Source of the DNA: Bernardetiaceae bacterium
GTDB taxonomy: Bacteria; Bacteroidota; Bacteroidia; Cytophagales; Thermoflexibacteraceae
Direction: 5' to 3'
Assembly: GCA_025057115.1 (NCBI GenBank)
Contig: JANWWZ010000012.1
Location: 26,677-90,676 of the forward strand
Length of the DNA stretch: 64,000 bases
Shown piece after piece: positions 36,029 to 44,253 of this stretch. Positions within the stretch are counted from its first letter, which is position 1. The number at the start of each line of letters is the position of its first letter. Below the pieces are notes generated by a model, which saw only the letters and a program-made list of their open reading frames with translations, was not told where the DNA came from and did no database searches. Made by a program: the position numbers and the translations under genes.

Positions 36029-37099
36029 ATGCCAACAGTTTCAGTTCTTCTTATTTCATCTGAGACATTACCCAATGTATTGTTTATTAAAGAATTTCCT
36101 GCCGAGCAGTACGTGTTTATTACCACGCGAAAGATGGAAGAAGAAGGGCGCAGCCACTGGATTATCAGCTCAGCAGGTATTGAAAAAATACGGGTGAAAT
36201 GCATTGTAGAAGTTAATCAAGATAATTTTGAAAATATTTTGCAAAGCTTAGAAAATGCTCAACTGCAGCCTACTGCCGACTGGGTTGTAAATATTACATG
36301 TGGCAATAAGCTTATGTCTATTGCTGCTTTTAATTTCTTTGCTCGTTATCATTCGCGCATTTTTTATTTAGCAGTAGGAAACCAGCATTTTGAACAGCTA
36401 TTCCCTTATAATAATTTGCATCCCATTAAATACAAACTTAATTTGAAAGAATATTTTAACGCATATGGGCGCAATTATGAATCTCAGCCACAAATAAATA
36501 TTCCCGATGCTTTAGGAGAGGCATCTAAAATTATGGAATCATGCCGTGGAGCAAAGGGTATCATACGTGAAAGTTCTTATTTGAATCAAAAGTTAAATGA
36601 ATATACTAAAGGTAAACTTAGGCAATTTTTTTCAGGTAGTTGGTTTGAATTTTATGTGTATGAAACAATTCAGAAATATCTCAATCTGCCTGCATCTAAC
36701 ATATCACTTAGCACAGCTATTTATCTAATGGATAGCAAAAAAGTACATACAAGTGACACCAAAGACAACGACATCGATGTATGTTTCGTGTACAAAAATT
36801 ACTTGTACTTAATGGAATGCAAAGTTTACACAGGGCAAAAAAATGTTTCTCTACAAGATAGTGTGGTAACAACAGGAGTAGGAAATATTCAATCTCATTT
36901 GTATAAGCTAGCTGCCGTTAAACAGCCTCTTGGATTAAGTGTGCGCGCTTACTTAATTACTCCTAATAACTTGAGAGCTAATTCAGCTTCTTTTGAGGCT
37001 ATTGAAAAGCGCTGCAAAATTCTGCAGATTAATCAGCCGATAGATTATCAAATTCTCCAAAGTGAAGATTCATTCAAAAAGTTTCTAGACAAACTTTAA
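36029..37099 (+). CDS. Can2/Card1-like CARF nuclease (DUF1887 type)
   Basis: A 356-residue ancillary effector expected to be switched on by cyclic oligoadenylate. The N-terminal CARF domain runs to about residue 150 and contains VNITCGNKLMSIAAFN, a form of the family's TGGTK-type ligand loop. A linker follows, then a PD-(D/E)XK nuclease domain: Glu207 in GSWFEF, Asp250 in NDIDV, and Glu263/Lys265 in ECK. This order and size fit Can2/Card1, which in other systems answer to cA4 and cut RNA and/or single-stranded DNA. It follows csm5 by 68 bases and precedes csx20 by one base. It takes the place of csm6, which is absent here. Confidence 0.85.
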   Translation: MPTVSVLLISSETLPNVLFIKEFPAEQYVFITTRKMEEEGRSHWIISSAGIEKIRVKCIVEVNQDNFENILQSLENAQLQPTADWVVNITCGNKLMSIAAFNFFARYHSRIFYLAVGNQHFEQLFPYNNLHPIKYKLNLKEYFNAYGRNYESQPQINIPDALGEASKIMESCRGAKGIIRESSYLNQKLNEYTKGKLRQFFSGSWFEFYVYETIQKYLNLPASNISLSTAIYLMDSKKVHTSDTKDNDIDVCFVYKNYLYLMECKVYTGQKNVSLQDSVVTTGVGNIQSHLYKLAAVKQPLGLSVRAYLITPNNLRANSASFEAIEKRCKILQINQPIDYQILQSEDSFKKFLDKL

Positions 37100-37100
37100 T

Positions 37101-37493
37101 ATGGCTACTCTTTACTTAGTTTTCTCTCATAAAATTACTCCTGAGCAACAATTGGAAGCGGAAGCTTCCTTAGGTATTTCTCACATAGAGAAATTACCTG
37201 AAGATCTTCAAACACTGTTTAGCAACGTACCTCCCGAACTAGAATCTCTACAAGAATATTTACAACCTCTAAAAAATTGGCTTGCAGAAAGAGTACAGCC
37301 GCAAGACTTTGTGCTTATTCAGGGGGATTTTGGAGTTACATTTTCTTTAGTAAGTTTTTGCTTTAAAAATAATTTAGGCATTCCCATTTATTCTACTACT
37401 CAGCGCGAGTCAGTTGAAGTACCTCAACCTGATGGGAGTGTCGTTATGCAAAAAGTATTTAGGCATAAACGCTTTAGACGCTACGAACCTTAA
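37101..37493 (+). CDS. csx20: Csx20 family protein, candidate ring nuclease
   Basis: A 130-residue protein of the Csx20 family found only beside type III systems. The family's blocks are seen: LVFSHKITPEQQLEAEASLG at the N-terminus, LPEDLQTLFSNVPPELES, the core FVLIQGDFGVTFSLV, and YSTTQRESVE followed by FRHKRFRRYEP. Members have been reported, as far as I recall, to degrade cyclic tetra-adenylate, acting as an off switch. Its place one base after the CARF nuclease gene fits that: the same ligand would activate one protein and be removed by the other. There is no signal or membrane segment. It is convergent with the rsbU-like gene (2 bases apart). Confidence 0.8.
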   Translation: MATLYLVFSHKITPEQQLEAEASLGISHIEKLPEDLQTLFSNVPPELESLQEYLQPLKNWLAERVQPQDFVLIQGDFGVTFSLVSFCFKNNLGIPIYSTTQRESVEVPQPDGSVVMQKVFRHKRFRRYEP

Positions 37494-37495
37494 TT

Positions 37496-38716
37496 TTACT
37501 TAGCGTTTACCCAGCAAGAAAGCAGCGTAATATCATCTACATAGGCTTGATCTCCTCTAAACTGATTAAGAAGAGCAATCAGTTTTTGATGGAGGAGTTT
37601 GCGATCTAAGTCTTTGTTTTGAATTACAAAAGCTGTGAGTTGTTCTACTCCAAAAGGTTCGCCTTTGTCGTTGTAGGTTTCGATGAACCCATCTGTAAAG
37701 CAAAATAAAAAAAAGTGACGTAGCTGCGCATAAGTAGTTATATTGAGAAAAGGCAATTTTTTAAACCCGCCTAAAATAGTAGTGCCTTCATCGAGGTGTT
37801 TTAACTCTCCATTAGGAAAAATTAAAAGAGGAGGATTATGACCTGCATTGACGTAAGTGAATGCGCCAGTGGTAAAATCATACTCCATAAAAAAAGCTGT
37901 GATGTAATTTTCTCCACGAGAATTTTCTAAAATTAATTTATTAAGTGTTTCAACAATGTAGGCTAAGGGTTTGCCTTCGCGCACCAAAATGCGAAGTGCA
38001 GCTTGAAAATTAGACATCAAAATAGCAGCGGGGATGCCCTTGCCAGATACATCAGCAATGCAAATCATGAATTTATCTTTTCCTATTTCAATGTAGTCAT
38101 AATAATCCCCGCCAACAGTGTGATGCGGTTGATAACTGGCTACTATTTGCAAACGTTCGTTATAGGGCAACTTTTTGGGAAAAAGTAAAGACTGAACTTC
38201 TCTGGCAATATTGAGCTGACGTTGAAAGGCTTCTTGTTGTGCTTGTTTGCGAGCTAACTTTTTATTTTCAATGGCTACAATGATGATATTGCTTAAGGTA
38301 GCCAAAAAGTTGAGATCTTGTAAATCACGGGTTACTTCTAAAAGAACATATGCAAGTACTGCTTCTTTGTGCCGAACGGGTAGCAAATAGTTAAATGCAC
38401 TAAAATAAGGCTCGTTAAGTGAAATGCGAGAAGTTTCCTTATAGTGAAAAATGGGTTGGGGTAGAGGAAGTTGAGCAAAATCTGATGTATTGCCGTATTG
38501 TACTTTGCACTCCCATTGGTTGCCTTCCTCGTGTACGTAAAGGGCTAATCTTTTAATGTAATGGGCTGCTTGTAAGGTAAATTTATAAATGCGAAATAAC
38601 TCCTCTTCTGAGGCATTGTCATTAATTGCTTGAATGGTTTCAAAAAGGGCGTTGAGTTGCATTTCTTTCATCTGCAACTGCTGCTCAACTGAAGCGTATT
38701 CCATTGTCTTTGTCAT
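37496..38716 (-). CDS. SpoIIE/RsbU-type PP2C phosphatase with N-terminal GAF-like sensor
   Basis: A 406-residue serine/threonine phosphatase. Residues 1-165 begin with a coiled segment and a GAF-like domain; a helix (KLARKQAQQEAFQRQLNIAREVQ) then leads into the PP2C domain from about residue 190. The metal-binding motifs are all present: VGGDYYDY, ADVSGKGIPAAILMS, NAGHNPPL, CFTDGFIET and DDITLLSCW. Such proteins act in partner-switching signalling, dephosphorylating an anti-sigma antagonist. No STAS or RsbW-like gene is adjacent, so the target is unknown. Its start overlaps the end of the upstream permease gene by four bases, making it the last gene of that operon. It is not part of the CRISPR run. 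Confidence 0.85.
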   Translation of the reverse strand: MTKTMEYASVEQQLQMKEMQLNALFETIQAINDNASEEELFRIYKFTLQAAHYIKRLALYVHEEGNQWECKVQYGNTSDFAQLPLPQPIFHYKETSRISLNEPYFSAFNYLLPVRHKEAVLAYVLLEVTRDLQDLNFLATLSNIIIVAIENKKLARKQAQQEAFQRQLNIAREVQSLLFPKKLPYNERLQIVASYQPHHTVGGDYYDYIEIGKDKFMICIADVSGKGIPAAILMSNFQAALRILVREGKPLAYIVETLNKLILENSRGENYITAFFMEYDFTTGAFTYVNAGHNPPLLIFPNGELKHLDEGTTILGGFKKLPFLNITTYAQLRHFFLFCFTDGFIETYNDKGEPFGVEQLTAFVIQNKDLDRKLLHQKLIALLNQFRGDQAYVDDITLLSCWVNAK

Positions 38717-40038
38717 TTGTTTTTTGAAACCAATGTTTTCGGGTCATAAGCATCGCGCAAGCCATTGCCTAAAAAATTAAAAGCCAGTACGAGCAGTCCC
38801 ATTCCTGTGCAAGGGATCATAATTAAGTGTTCGGCGTGCAAAGAGTTGATAGTAGCATAAGCCTCATAAATCATATTTCCCCATGAAGGAGTAGGAATTT
38901 GCACGCCAATACCTAAAAAGCTCATACCTGCTTCTAAGATAATAGCAGTAGCAAAGTTAGAAGAAGCCAGTACCACAATAGAGCCGAAAATATTAGGCAA
39001 AATGTGGTGATAAATAATGCGCATATGAGAATAGCCAAAGGCTCGTGCTGCTTCTACATAAAGTTTTTGTTTGATGGACATGATCTCTCCTCGCACTATG
39101 CGGGCAATTTCTACCCATGTAGTCAGCCCAACTGCTACAAAGACGACCCATAAACCCTTGCTGCCCAATGCCATGCGGATGGCTATTACAAGCATAATGC
39201 TGGGAATAGACCATACTACCGTCATCAACCACATAATGACATGGTCAATCACTCCGCCAAAATAACCTGCCATCGAGCCGAGTACTATTCCCAAGGCAAG
39301 AGAGATGATTACAGAAGCAAAACCAATCATAAGAGAAATGCGCGTGCCTAGGATAACTCTGCTAAGCATGTCGCGCCCTTGCCGATCAGTGCCTAAATAA
39401 AATATGCGGGTGGAAATATTTTTCTGTGTAAATTCTTTTCTCAATTGAGTGAGGCTTTCTTTTTTAATGTTTTCTTTTATATCCAAATACACTACGGTAT
39501 CACCCACGATGTAAAAATTACCTGGATAAACACCTCCTAATTTGGTAGATGGAAGGGGATAAATAGCTCGAACAGCATCCACCAATGGCAATGCGTGGTC
39601 GAAGACGGGTTTGTATAATGTAGCTGGAGCGGTAGTGGTTTCAGGTAAGTTGCGGCTCATGACTCGGCTTCGGATACTTTCTATGCTGGCTACATAGAGC
39701 CTGATAAATACCGAATCGTTCATTATTTGAACATCGCTGACAGCATAAGACTTATAGGAAGGTTCTTCGCCGTTTAAAAGCCGCTTCCAAAAAGAGGTAG
39801 TTTTAGGCTCTTTGTTGAGGGCTATTTTAACAATAGTAGCCTGAAAAAAAGGATACTGCTTTCGTATTTCCAACATGCTTTCGTTGGCATTGGGCGAATA
39901 GTCTGGCATGATGAGATAAGCAAAAATTCCTACTACTGCAGCCGAGAGGATAAATATTAAACTACCTACTGCAGTTTTGTTACTGATAAACTTTTGCCAT
40001 ACATAATAAGAAGGCGTATAATGGTGCTCTTCTTTCAA
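38713..40038 (-). CDS. ABC transporter permease (OppC/DppC type)
   Basis: A 441-residue permease for peptides or related solutes, longer than typical OppC (about 300) because of a large soluble segment between helix 1 and the core (residues about 50-195). The core starts at LGTDRQGRDMLSRVILGTRISL, the family motif, and has five further helices with the EAA-type coupling loop EAARAFGYSHMRIIYHHILPN. Such long forms are common in Bacteroidota. No partner permease, ATPase or binding protein lies next to it; those must be elsewhere. It overlaps the rsbU-like gene by four bases and follows the glycosyltransferase gene by 12. Confidence 0.85.
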   Translation of the reverse strand: MKEEHHYTPSYYVWQKFISNKTAVGSLIFILSAAVVGIFAYLIMPDYSPNANESMLEIRKQYPFFQATIVKIALNKEPKTTSFWKRLLNGEEPSYKSYAVSDVQIMNDSVFIRLYVASIESIRSRVMSRNLPETTTAPATLYKPVFDHALPLVDAVRAIYPLPSTKLGGVYPGNFYIVGDTVVYLDIKENIKKESLTQLRKEFTQKNISTRIFYLGTDRQGRDMLSRVILGTRISLMIGFASVIISLALGIVLGSMAGYFGGVIDHVIMWLMTVVWSIPSIMLVIAIRMALGSKGLWVVFVAVGLTTWVEIARIVRGEIMSIKQKLYVEAARAFGYSHMRIIYHHILPNIFGSIVVLASSNFATAIILEAGMSFLGIGVQIPTPSWGNMIYEAYATINSLHAEHLIMIPCTGMGLLVLAFNFLGNGLRDAYDPKTLVSKNK

Positions 40039-40050
40039 GGTGTATGTAGG

Positions 40051-41172
40051 TTATCGAACAAAGTACCTTCCTTTCCAGCTATAGCCACCAGCTAAGCTAT
40101 GCAAGCCCACCCATATTGCGTAATGGCTATATACCAATTGCAATAATCCAATATAGGGCAATAACTTTTGCTGGCGAGTAAACTTCAGTATAGCAGTCAA
40201 AAATAAGTATTCGGTAGCTAATTTTAGCATCAATATTGCGAAAATGGTTAAAATATTAGCTGTAGGAAACAAGATTGTAAAAATAGGGATGGCTGCCCAA
40301 AACAGATGAAAACATCCAATTAACAATGCTGTTGCCCATACTCTAAAAGGTCTCTTTTTACGCCACTTAGCTGCCCATCGCTTTCGCTGCATGAAAACCG
40401 CTTGCCAGCTAGACTGGGGCGAAGTAAGTACTATTGCCTCCGGATGTTTGACAAACTTTATCGAACCTCGAAAATGGTTGTGAACTTGTTGAATGAGAAA
40501 TTCATCATCTCCAGAAGCGATTTCTGCAGAGGAAGCATAACCCCCAGTTTGTTCAAAGACTTCTTTCCAGTAGCCCATGTTAGCGCCATTGCCCATAATA
40601 GGCATGTTCCATGCGATAAAGGCGGCTGTGCTACCTAACAAGGCGGCTGTCTCAATAGCTTGAAAGCGAGCTAGCCAATCTCTTGTCGGTTCTATTGCTA
40701 CTATGCCAGTTATGAGCTTGACCCCAGATTGCTCAAGAGCATCTACCATGGTCTCTACCCAATGACAACCCATTTGGCAGTCCGCATCTGTGGTAAGTAT
40801 TAAAGGAAAGCGAGCATGGCGCACCCCAGTGGCAATAGCAGCCTTTTTACCCACTCCTTCACTTGGAATAACTACCAGCGGACAGGGAAAAATAGCCGTA
40901 AAGGAGTTTGCCACAGCCACAGAAGAATCCTCAGAAGCATCATCCACTAAAATGACCTCCATTTGACCTGTAAATTGTTGATGCATCAAACAGGTAAGCA
41001 AATTGCCGATATTTTTTTCTTCGTTGCGCATGGCAACAATGATGCTCACACAGGCATGTTTCTGAGAAAAACCATTAGGGCTGGGAAATATAGGAGTAAA
41101 CTTCCATCCTACGTAAAGTGCAACTACTAACAGGGCGTATAACAAGCCAATTGAAAAAAGTAGCACATTCAT
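40051..41172 (-). CDS. Membrane glycosyltransferase, family 2
   Basis: A 373-residue processive-type glycosyltransferase. One helix at the N-terminus is followed by the GT-A domain: VSIIVAMRNEEKNIGNLL, the nucleotide-binding VILVDDASEDSS, the metal-binding DxD in TTDADCQMG, and the acceptor motif QRKRWAAKW (QxxRW). The last third has three or four membrane helices. The sugar and acceptor cannot be told; polysaccharide or glycolipid synthesis is likely. It is the first gene of a three-gene run with the permease and rsbU-like genes, an unusual combination. Confidence 0.82.
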   Translation of the reverse strand: MNVLLFSIGLLYALLVVALYVGWKFTPIFPSPNGFSQKHACVSIIVAMRNEEKNIGNLLTCLMHQQFTGQMEVILVDDASEDSSVAVANSFTAIFPCPLVVIPSEGVGKKAAIATGVRHARFPLILTTDADCQMGCHWVETMVDALEQSGVKLITGIVAIEPTRDWLARFQAIETAALLGSTAAFIAWNMPIMGNGANMGYWKEVFEQTGGYASSAEIASGDDEFLIQQVHNHFRGSIKFVKHPEAIVLTSPQSSWQAVFMQRKRWAAKWRKKRPFRVWATALLIGCFHLFWAAIPIFTILFPTANILTIFAILMLKLATEYLFLTAILKFTRQQKLLPYIGLLQLVYSHYAIWVGLHSLAGGYSWKGRYFVR

Positions 41173-41331
41173 TTACAGAATATGGCGCGGTGGGTTTTAA
41201 ATCTTGGCATTATTGTTACAATTGCCGATATTGTAATAGTTTTCGCTTTTGTAAGCAGCTGCGCTAAGAGTCTTGTTGAGCAAAATGCAAAATAATTTAG
41301 CATTTATGACTTCACTTTATGTATCAAGCGA

Positions 41332-41372
41332 AAATAAAAAAGCCCTCAGGGTTGGGCATCCTGAGGGGCTTG
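41332..41372 (-). terminator. Rho-independent terminator of the exb operon
   Basis: On the minus strand AGCCCCTCAGG pairs with CCTGAGGGCT around a 9-base loop (41341-41370), followed by TTTTTTATTTT. It lies 17 bases beyond the stop of the last exbD gene. Confidence 0.8.
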
Positions 41373-41388
41373 AAGGATTGCTTTTTGC

Positions 41389-41856
41389 TCACTCATCTTT
41401 GTCCAACGCTTGAACGCAAGAGTAATTAACTTTTCGCGCTTCGGCTTCGCGAAGTTGTTGTTTTACATCTATCACAATTCCCATTTTGGCATCTACATCT
41501 ACTTTGAGCGACATGGTAATTTTGTCGCGTTCTACTTCATCGAGTTTGTCTTTTTCTGCATAAACGAAATTGGGAATGTCTTTGGGAGTAACCAGTACAT
41601 CATTGACCTGAATGCGGGGTTCTGTGCCGTATTTTTCTGTATCTCTAGGTTTTCCGATGTAAATGTAACTCACCAGCGATTTCTTTTCTAACTTCTGTAG
41701 TTGTGTAGCTTTGGGAAGCCTATTTTGCACTTTCAGTTCTGTTTCTCTAAGTACGGTAGTTACCATGAAGAAAAACAGAAGCATGAAGATAATATCAGGC
41801 AGAGAAGAGGTTGAAATCTTGGGAGTTTCTTTTTCTTTTTTGCTAAACTTGGACAT
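41389..41856 (-). CDS. exbD: ExbD/TolR-type protein (second)
   Basis: A 155-residue inner-membrane protein with one N-terminal helix (LPDIIFMLLFFFMVTTVL) containing the conserved proton-path Asp of ExbD, and a periplasmic domain. It works with ExbB and TonB to energise outer-membrane transport. The preceding gene encodes another, different ExbD, and two ExbD paralogues per ExbB are common in Bacteroidota. The periplasmic part, with LKVDVDAKMGIVIDVKQQLREA, is typical. No tonB gene is adjacent. It is the last gene before a strong terminator. Confidence 0.88.
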   Translation of the reverse strand: MSKFSKKEKETPKISTSSLPDIIFMLLFFFMVTTVLRETELKVQNRLPKATQLQKLEKKSLVSYIYIGKPRDTEKYGTEPRIQVNDVLVTPKDIPNFVYAEKDKLDEVERDKITMSLKVDVDAKMGIVIDVKQQLREAEARKVNYSCVQALDKDE

Positions 41857-41874
41857 AGGGCAAAAATTTTTAGG

Positions 41875-42429
41875 TTAGTTACCTCCTACGTTAGTAGGTT
41901 CTGCCTCTGAAAGCTGATAAGGGATAGCTTTTTTAGCCTCTTCAAATTTCGAAGTTTGGCGCTTAGGATCGTTCTCTATTTGCAAATACTCAGCCAGCGT
42001 AATGCCCATGTAAGCAGCCCGTAGTTCATTGTAGGCTTTTTTTAGCTCATCCATTACAGCAATATAGACCTGATAGTTAGTACCTCGGTCCGTTTTAAGG
42101 GAAATCACAGCTGCCTGAGGGCTTTCCGAAGACTTCGGATCGCGACCGTTATTGCTAATAAATTTCTTAGCCGCTTCCTTGAGTTGATTGATGGACATGA
42201 GCTGTTCCTCTACCAGCAATTGATTATTAGAATTTATGAACACTTTGAAAATGTTGCGCTCTTTTATTTTTACATCCATTTGCTGGTCATTTTTAGGAGG
42301 AAGCAGGATAAACAGCCCTTTGTCGGAAGCAATTGTAGTGGTTACCAAGAAAAATATTAGCAACAAGAAAGCAATGTCCGCCATTGAACTGGCGTTAATC
42401 TCTGGCGCTGACCTTGTTTTCTTTCTCAT
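41875..42429 (-). CDS. exbD: ExbD/TolR-type protein (first)
   Basis: A 184-residue ExbD with N-terminal MADIAFLLLIFFLVTTTI, where the Asp is the conserved proton-path residue, then a periplasmic domain containing VISLKTDRGTNYQVYIAVMDEL, the standard ExbD fold. It has a longer C-terminal tail (after residue 150) than the second copy. It lies two bases after the small membrane protein gene and 18 before the second exbD, so the four genes form one operon. Confidence 0.88.
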   Translation of the reverse strand: MRKKTRSAPEINASSMADIAFLLLIFFLVTTTIASDKGLFILLPPKNDQQMDVKIKERNIFKVFINSNNQLLVEEQLMSINQLKEAAKKFISNNGRDPKSSESPQAAVISLKTDRGTNYQVYIAVMDELKKAYNELRAAYMGITLAEYLQIENDPKRQTSKFEEAKKAIPYQLSEAEPTNVGGN

Positions 42430-42431
42430 AA

Positions 42432-42764
42432 TTACTTGAAGAACTTACTTATTTCTGAGTAAACAACTGCAATAATGGCACCAAAGAACATTACGTAAAG
42501 CATTAACAGGGCTGCTCCTACTAGCTTTGAAGTACTGGGAGTAATTCCTTCATAGGCTTTGTTCTGCAAAACGGTGTCGTCTGCAATGGCGTAGCAGATA
42601 AAGAATATCAGCAACAAGATTCCTATCCCTATGCCAGAACGAATAAGGGTTTTAGGTTGGTCAAGCGATTTGATAATAGGCAAGATAATAGCGGCTGCAA
42701 TAGCCACAAAGAGCAAAATGTACATTAGGTACAAAGCCCATCCTACCCATCCGTAGTCTTCCAT
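42432..42764 (-). CDS. Small three-helix membrane protein of the exb operon
   Basis: A 110-residue inner-membrane protein with three hydrophobic segments (YLMYILLFVAIAAAIILP, IGIGILLLIFFICYAIA and LLMLYVMFFGAIIAVVY) and no known domain. It sits between exbB and the first exbD. Proteins of similar size occur at this place in other Bacteroidota, which suggests a part in the Exb proton channel, but this is inference from position only. I do not recognise a function. Confidence 0.75.
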   Translation of the reverse strand: MEDYGWVGWALYLMYILLFVAIAAAIILPIIKSLDQPKTLIRSGIGIGILLLIFFICYAIADDTVLQNKAYEGITPSTSKLVGAALLMLYVMFFGAIIAVVYSEISKFFK

Positions 42765-42787
42765 ACTTTGCGCTGCTTTAAGTTTTT

Positions 42788-43603
42788 TTATTTGTTTTTG
42801 TTTTGATATTTAACCAAAGCATCTACTAAGGCAATAGAGGCATCTTCCATTTGCCCTACAATAGCGTCAATTTTTGATACGCAGTAGTTGTACAACACTT
42901 GCAGGATAATAGCAACAATCAGCCCTGCTACCGTAGTCAAGAGCGCTACTTTGATACCTCCTGCTACTAGGGAAGGGGAAATATCACCTGCTGCTTCGAT
43001 AGCGTCAAAAGCGCCAATCATACCCACTACCGTTCCCAAGAAGCCCAACATAGGTGCAAGAGCAATAAAGAGGGAAATCCAGACCAATCCTCTTTCTAGC
43101 CGACTCATTTCTACAGAACCGTATGCCACTACGGACTTTTCCACCATTTCAATTCCCTCTTCAGCGCGTAATAAGCCTTGTGTAAAGATGGCAGCTACGG
43201 GTCCTTTAGTAGCAGCTGTAACTTTACGAGCAGCTTCAATCCCTCCTGTATTGAGGGCGCTTTCCACGTCCTTAAGCAGTTTTTCAGTATTGGTAGTGGC
43301 AAGGTTGAGGGTAATTACCCGCTCAATGCTAATTGCTAGACCTATAATTAAGCAGAGCAGCACGGGGGTCATCCATGTGGGATCACCTTCGATGAATTTT
43401 TGCTTGAGGATTTGGTGAAAAGTCTCTTCTGCCGGTGCTTGTTCTGCCGAGGCAGAGGCAGGCGCTGCTGCAGCCGAATCAGTCTTAGCATTAGCTGAGT
43501 CAGTTTTAGCGGCTGCTGAGTCTGCTTGTTGTGCCACTACACTCCAGCTAAATGACACTGAAAAGGTAAGTGCGATGAATAAGTGTTTGAACAGGTTTTT
43601 CAT
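42788..43603 (-). CDS. exbB: ExbB/MotA/TolQ proton-channel protein with N-terminal extension
   Basis: A 271-residue membrane protein of the MotA/TolQ/ExbB family. After a signal-like N-terminus (residues 1-25) comes an Ala-rich extension with near repeats of DSAAAKT (residues about 27-60). The channel domain follows: helix 1 with LLCLIIGLAISIERVI, the cytoplasmic loop, and the two last helices with APMLGFLGTVVGMIGAF and VAGGIKVALLTTVAGLIVAI, containing the Thr residues that line the channel. It forms a pore with ExbD to power TonB. Bacteroidota ExbB proteins often carry such a leader. It is the first gene of the operon, 58 bases after tRNA-Ser. Confidence 0.88.
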   Translation of the reverse strand: MKNLFKHLFIALTFSVSFSWSVVAQQADSAAAKTDSANAKTDSAAAAPASASAEQAPAEETFHQILKQKFIEGDPTWMTPVLLCLIIGLAISIERVITLNLATTNTEKLLKDVESALNTGGIEAARKVTAATKGPVAAIFTQGLLRAEEGIEMVEKSVVAYGSVEMSRLERGLVWISLFIALAPMLGFLGTVVGMIGAFDAIEAAGDISPSLVAGGIKVALLTTVAGLIVAIILQVLYNYCVSKIDAIVGQMEDASIALVDALVKYQNKNK

Positions 43604-43661
43604 AAAAGTACTTGGTTTTTGTCTTAAACTTGATGTTTAGGCTTAAAAATGAGATTGATTG

Positions 43662-43749
43662 CGGAGAGAGGGGGATTCGAACCCCCGATACCCTTTTGGG
43701 GTATACCCGCTCTCCAGGCGAGCGCCTTCGACCACTCGGCCACCTCTCC
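43662..43749 (-). tRNA. tRNA-Ser (anticodon GGA)
   Basis: An 88-base class II tRNA. The acceptor GGAGAGG pairs with TCTCTCC, and the discriminator is G, as expected for serine. The anticodon stem CTCGC/GCGGG holds the loop CTGGAGA (anticodon GGA). The long variable arm is ATACCCC/GGGGTAT with an AAAA loop, and the T arm is GGGGG/CCCCC around TTCGAAT. CCA is not encoded. It lies directly upstream of exbB and may share its transcript. Confidence 0.95.
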
Positions 43750-43848
43750 TTTAACTTCAACGTTGGCAAATAAATTAAGAAAAAATACTATGTCCAAATT
43801 TTAAGCCATAAATTTGTGCACTCTGAGGCACCTCCATTCAGACTGCTT

Positions 43849-44253
43849 CTAGCTTTTTATGACCAACCTGTTTTGATTATTGCAGCGGACAAAAAACTGC
43901 TGCTCTCCTACGCCGTTACTGGTGTAAAAATGCGGCACTGTACTGGCGCGTACTTCAACAATTAGTACCATTTTTTCTTCTATTTCTGCCTCTACGTAGG
44001 TTAGTTCAATAGGGGGATGGCAATAGCGAGAGGCTGCTATTTGCAAAACAAATTTTTCTTCTTCTGGATCTATGCCTATCACTTCTTTCTTGTCGCTAAT
44101 ACCTACTACCACTTTTCCCCCCATCGTATTGGCAAAAGCCACTAGAGTTTTGGCAATTTTCTCTGGGTGAGAAATGGTTTGCTTAAACTCTAGAGTAACT
44201 GACTCGCCCCTTTGGACAAGTTGTTGTAACTCATCGAGGTGATGTAGTTTCAT
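43849..44253 (-). CDS. Minimal AlbA_2 (Schlafen-like) domain protein
   Basis: A 134-residue protein made of little more than the AlbA_2/Schlafen-like domain, with ESVTLEFKQTI near residue 17 and VAFANTMGGKVVVGISD in the middle, followed by three strands. Proteins of this family are usually 350-600 residues with a C-terminal winged helix or ATPase part, which is absent here. The end (FFVRCNNQNRLVI) looks complete, not broken. The start overlaps the stop of purQ by four bases. A nucleic-acid-binding or regulatory role is possible; its coupling to purine synthesis has no known reason. Confidence 0.75.
   Translation of the reverse strand: MKLHHLDELQQLVQRGESVTLEFKQTISHPEKIAKTLVAFANTMGGKVVVGISDKKEVIGIDPEEEKFVLQIAASRYCHPPIELTYVEAEIEEKMVLIVEVRASTVPHFYTSNGVGEQQFFVRCNNQNRLVIKS

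Noticed and set aside
37496..38716. RsbU-like phosphatase as a CRISPR ancillary gene
   Set aside because: It is on the opposite strand, convergent, and coupled by overlap to the permease gene, so its adjacency to csx20 is incidental.
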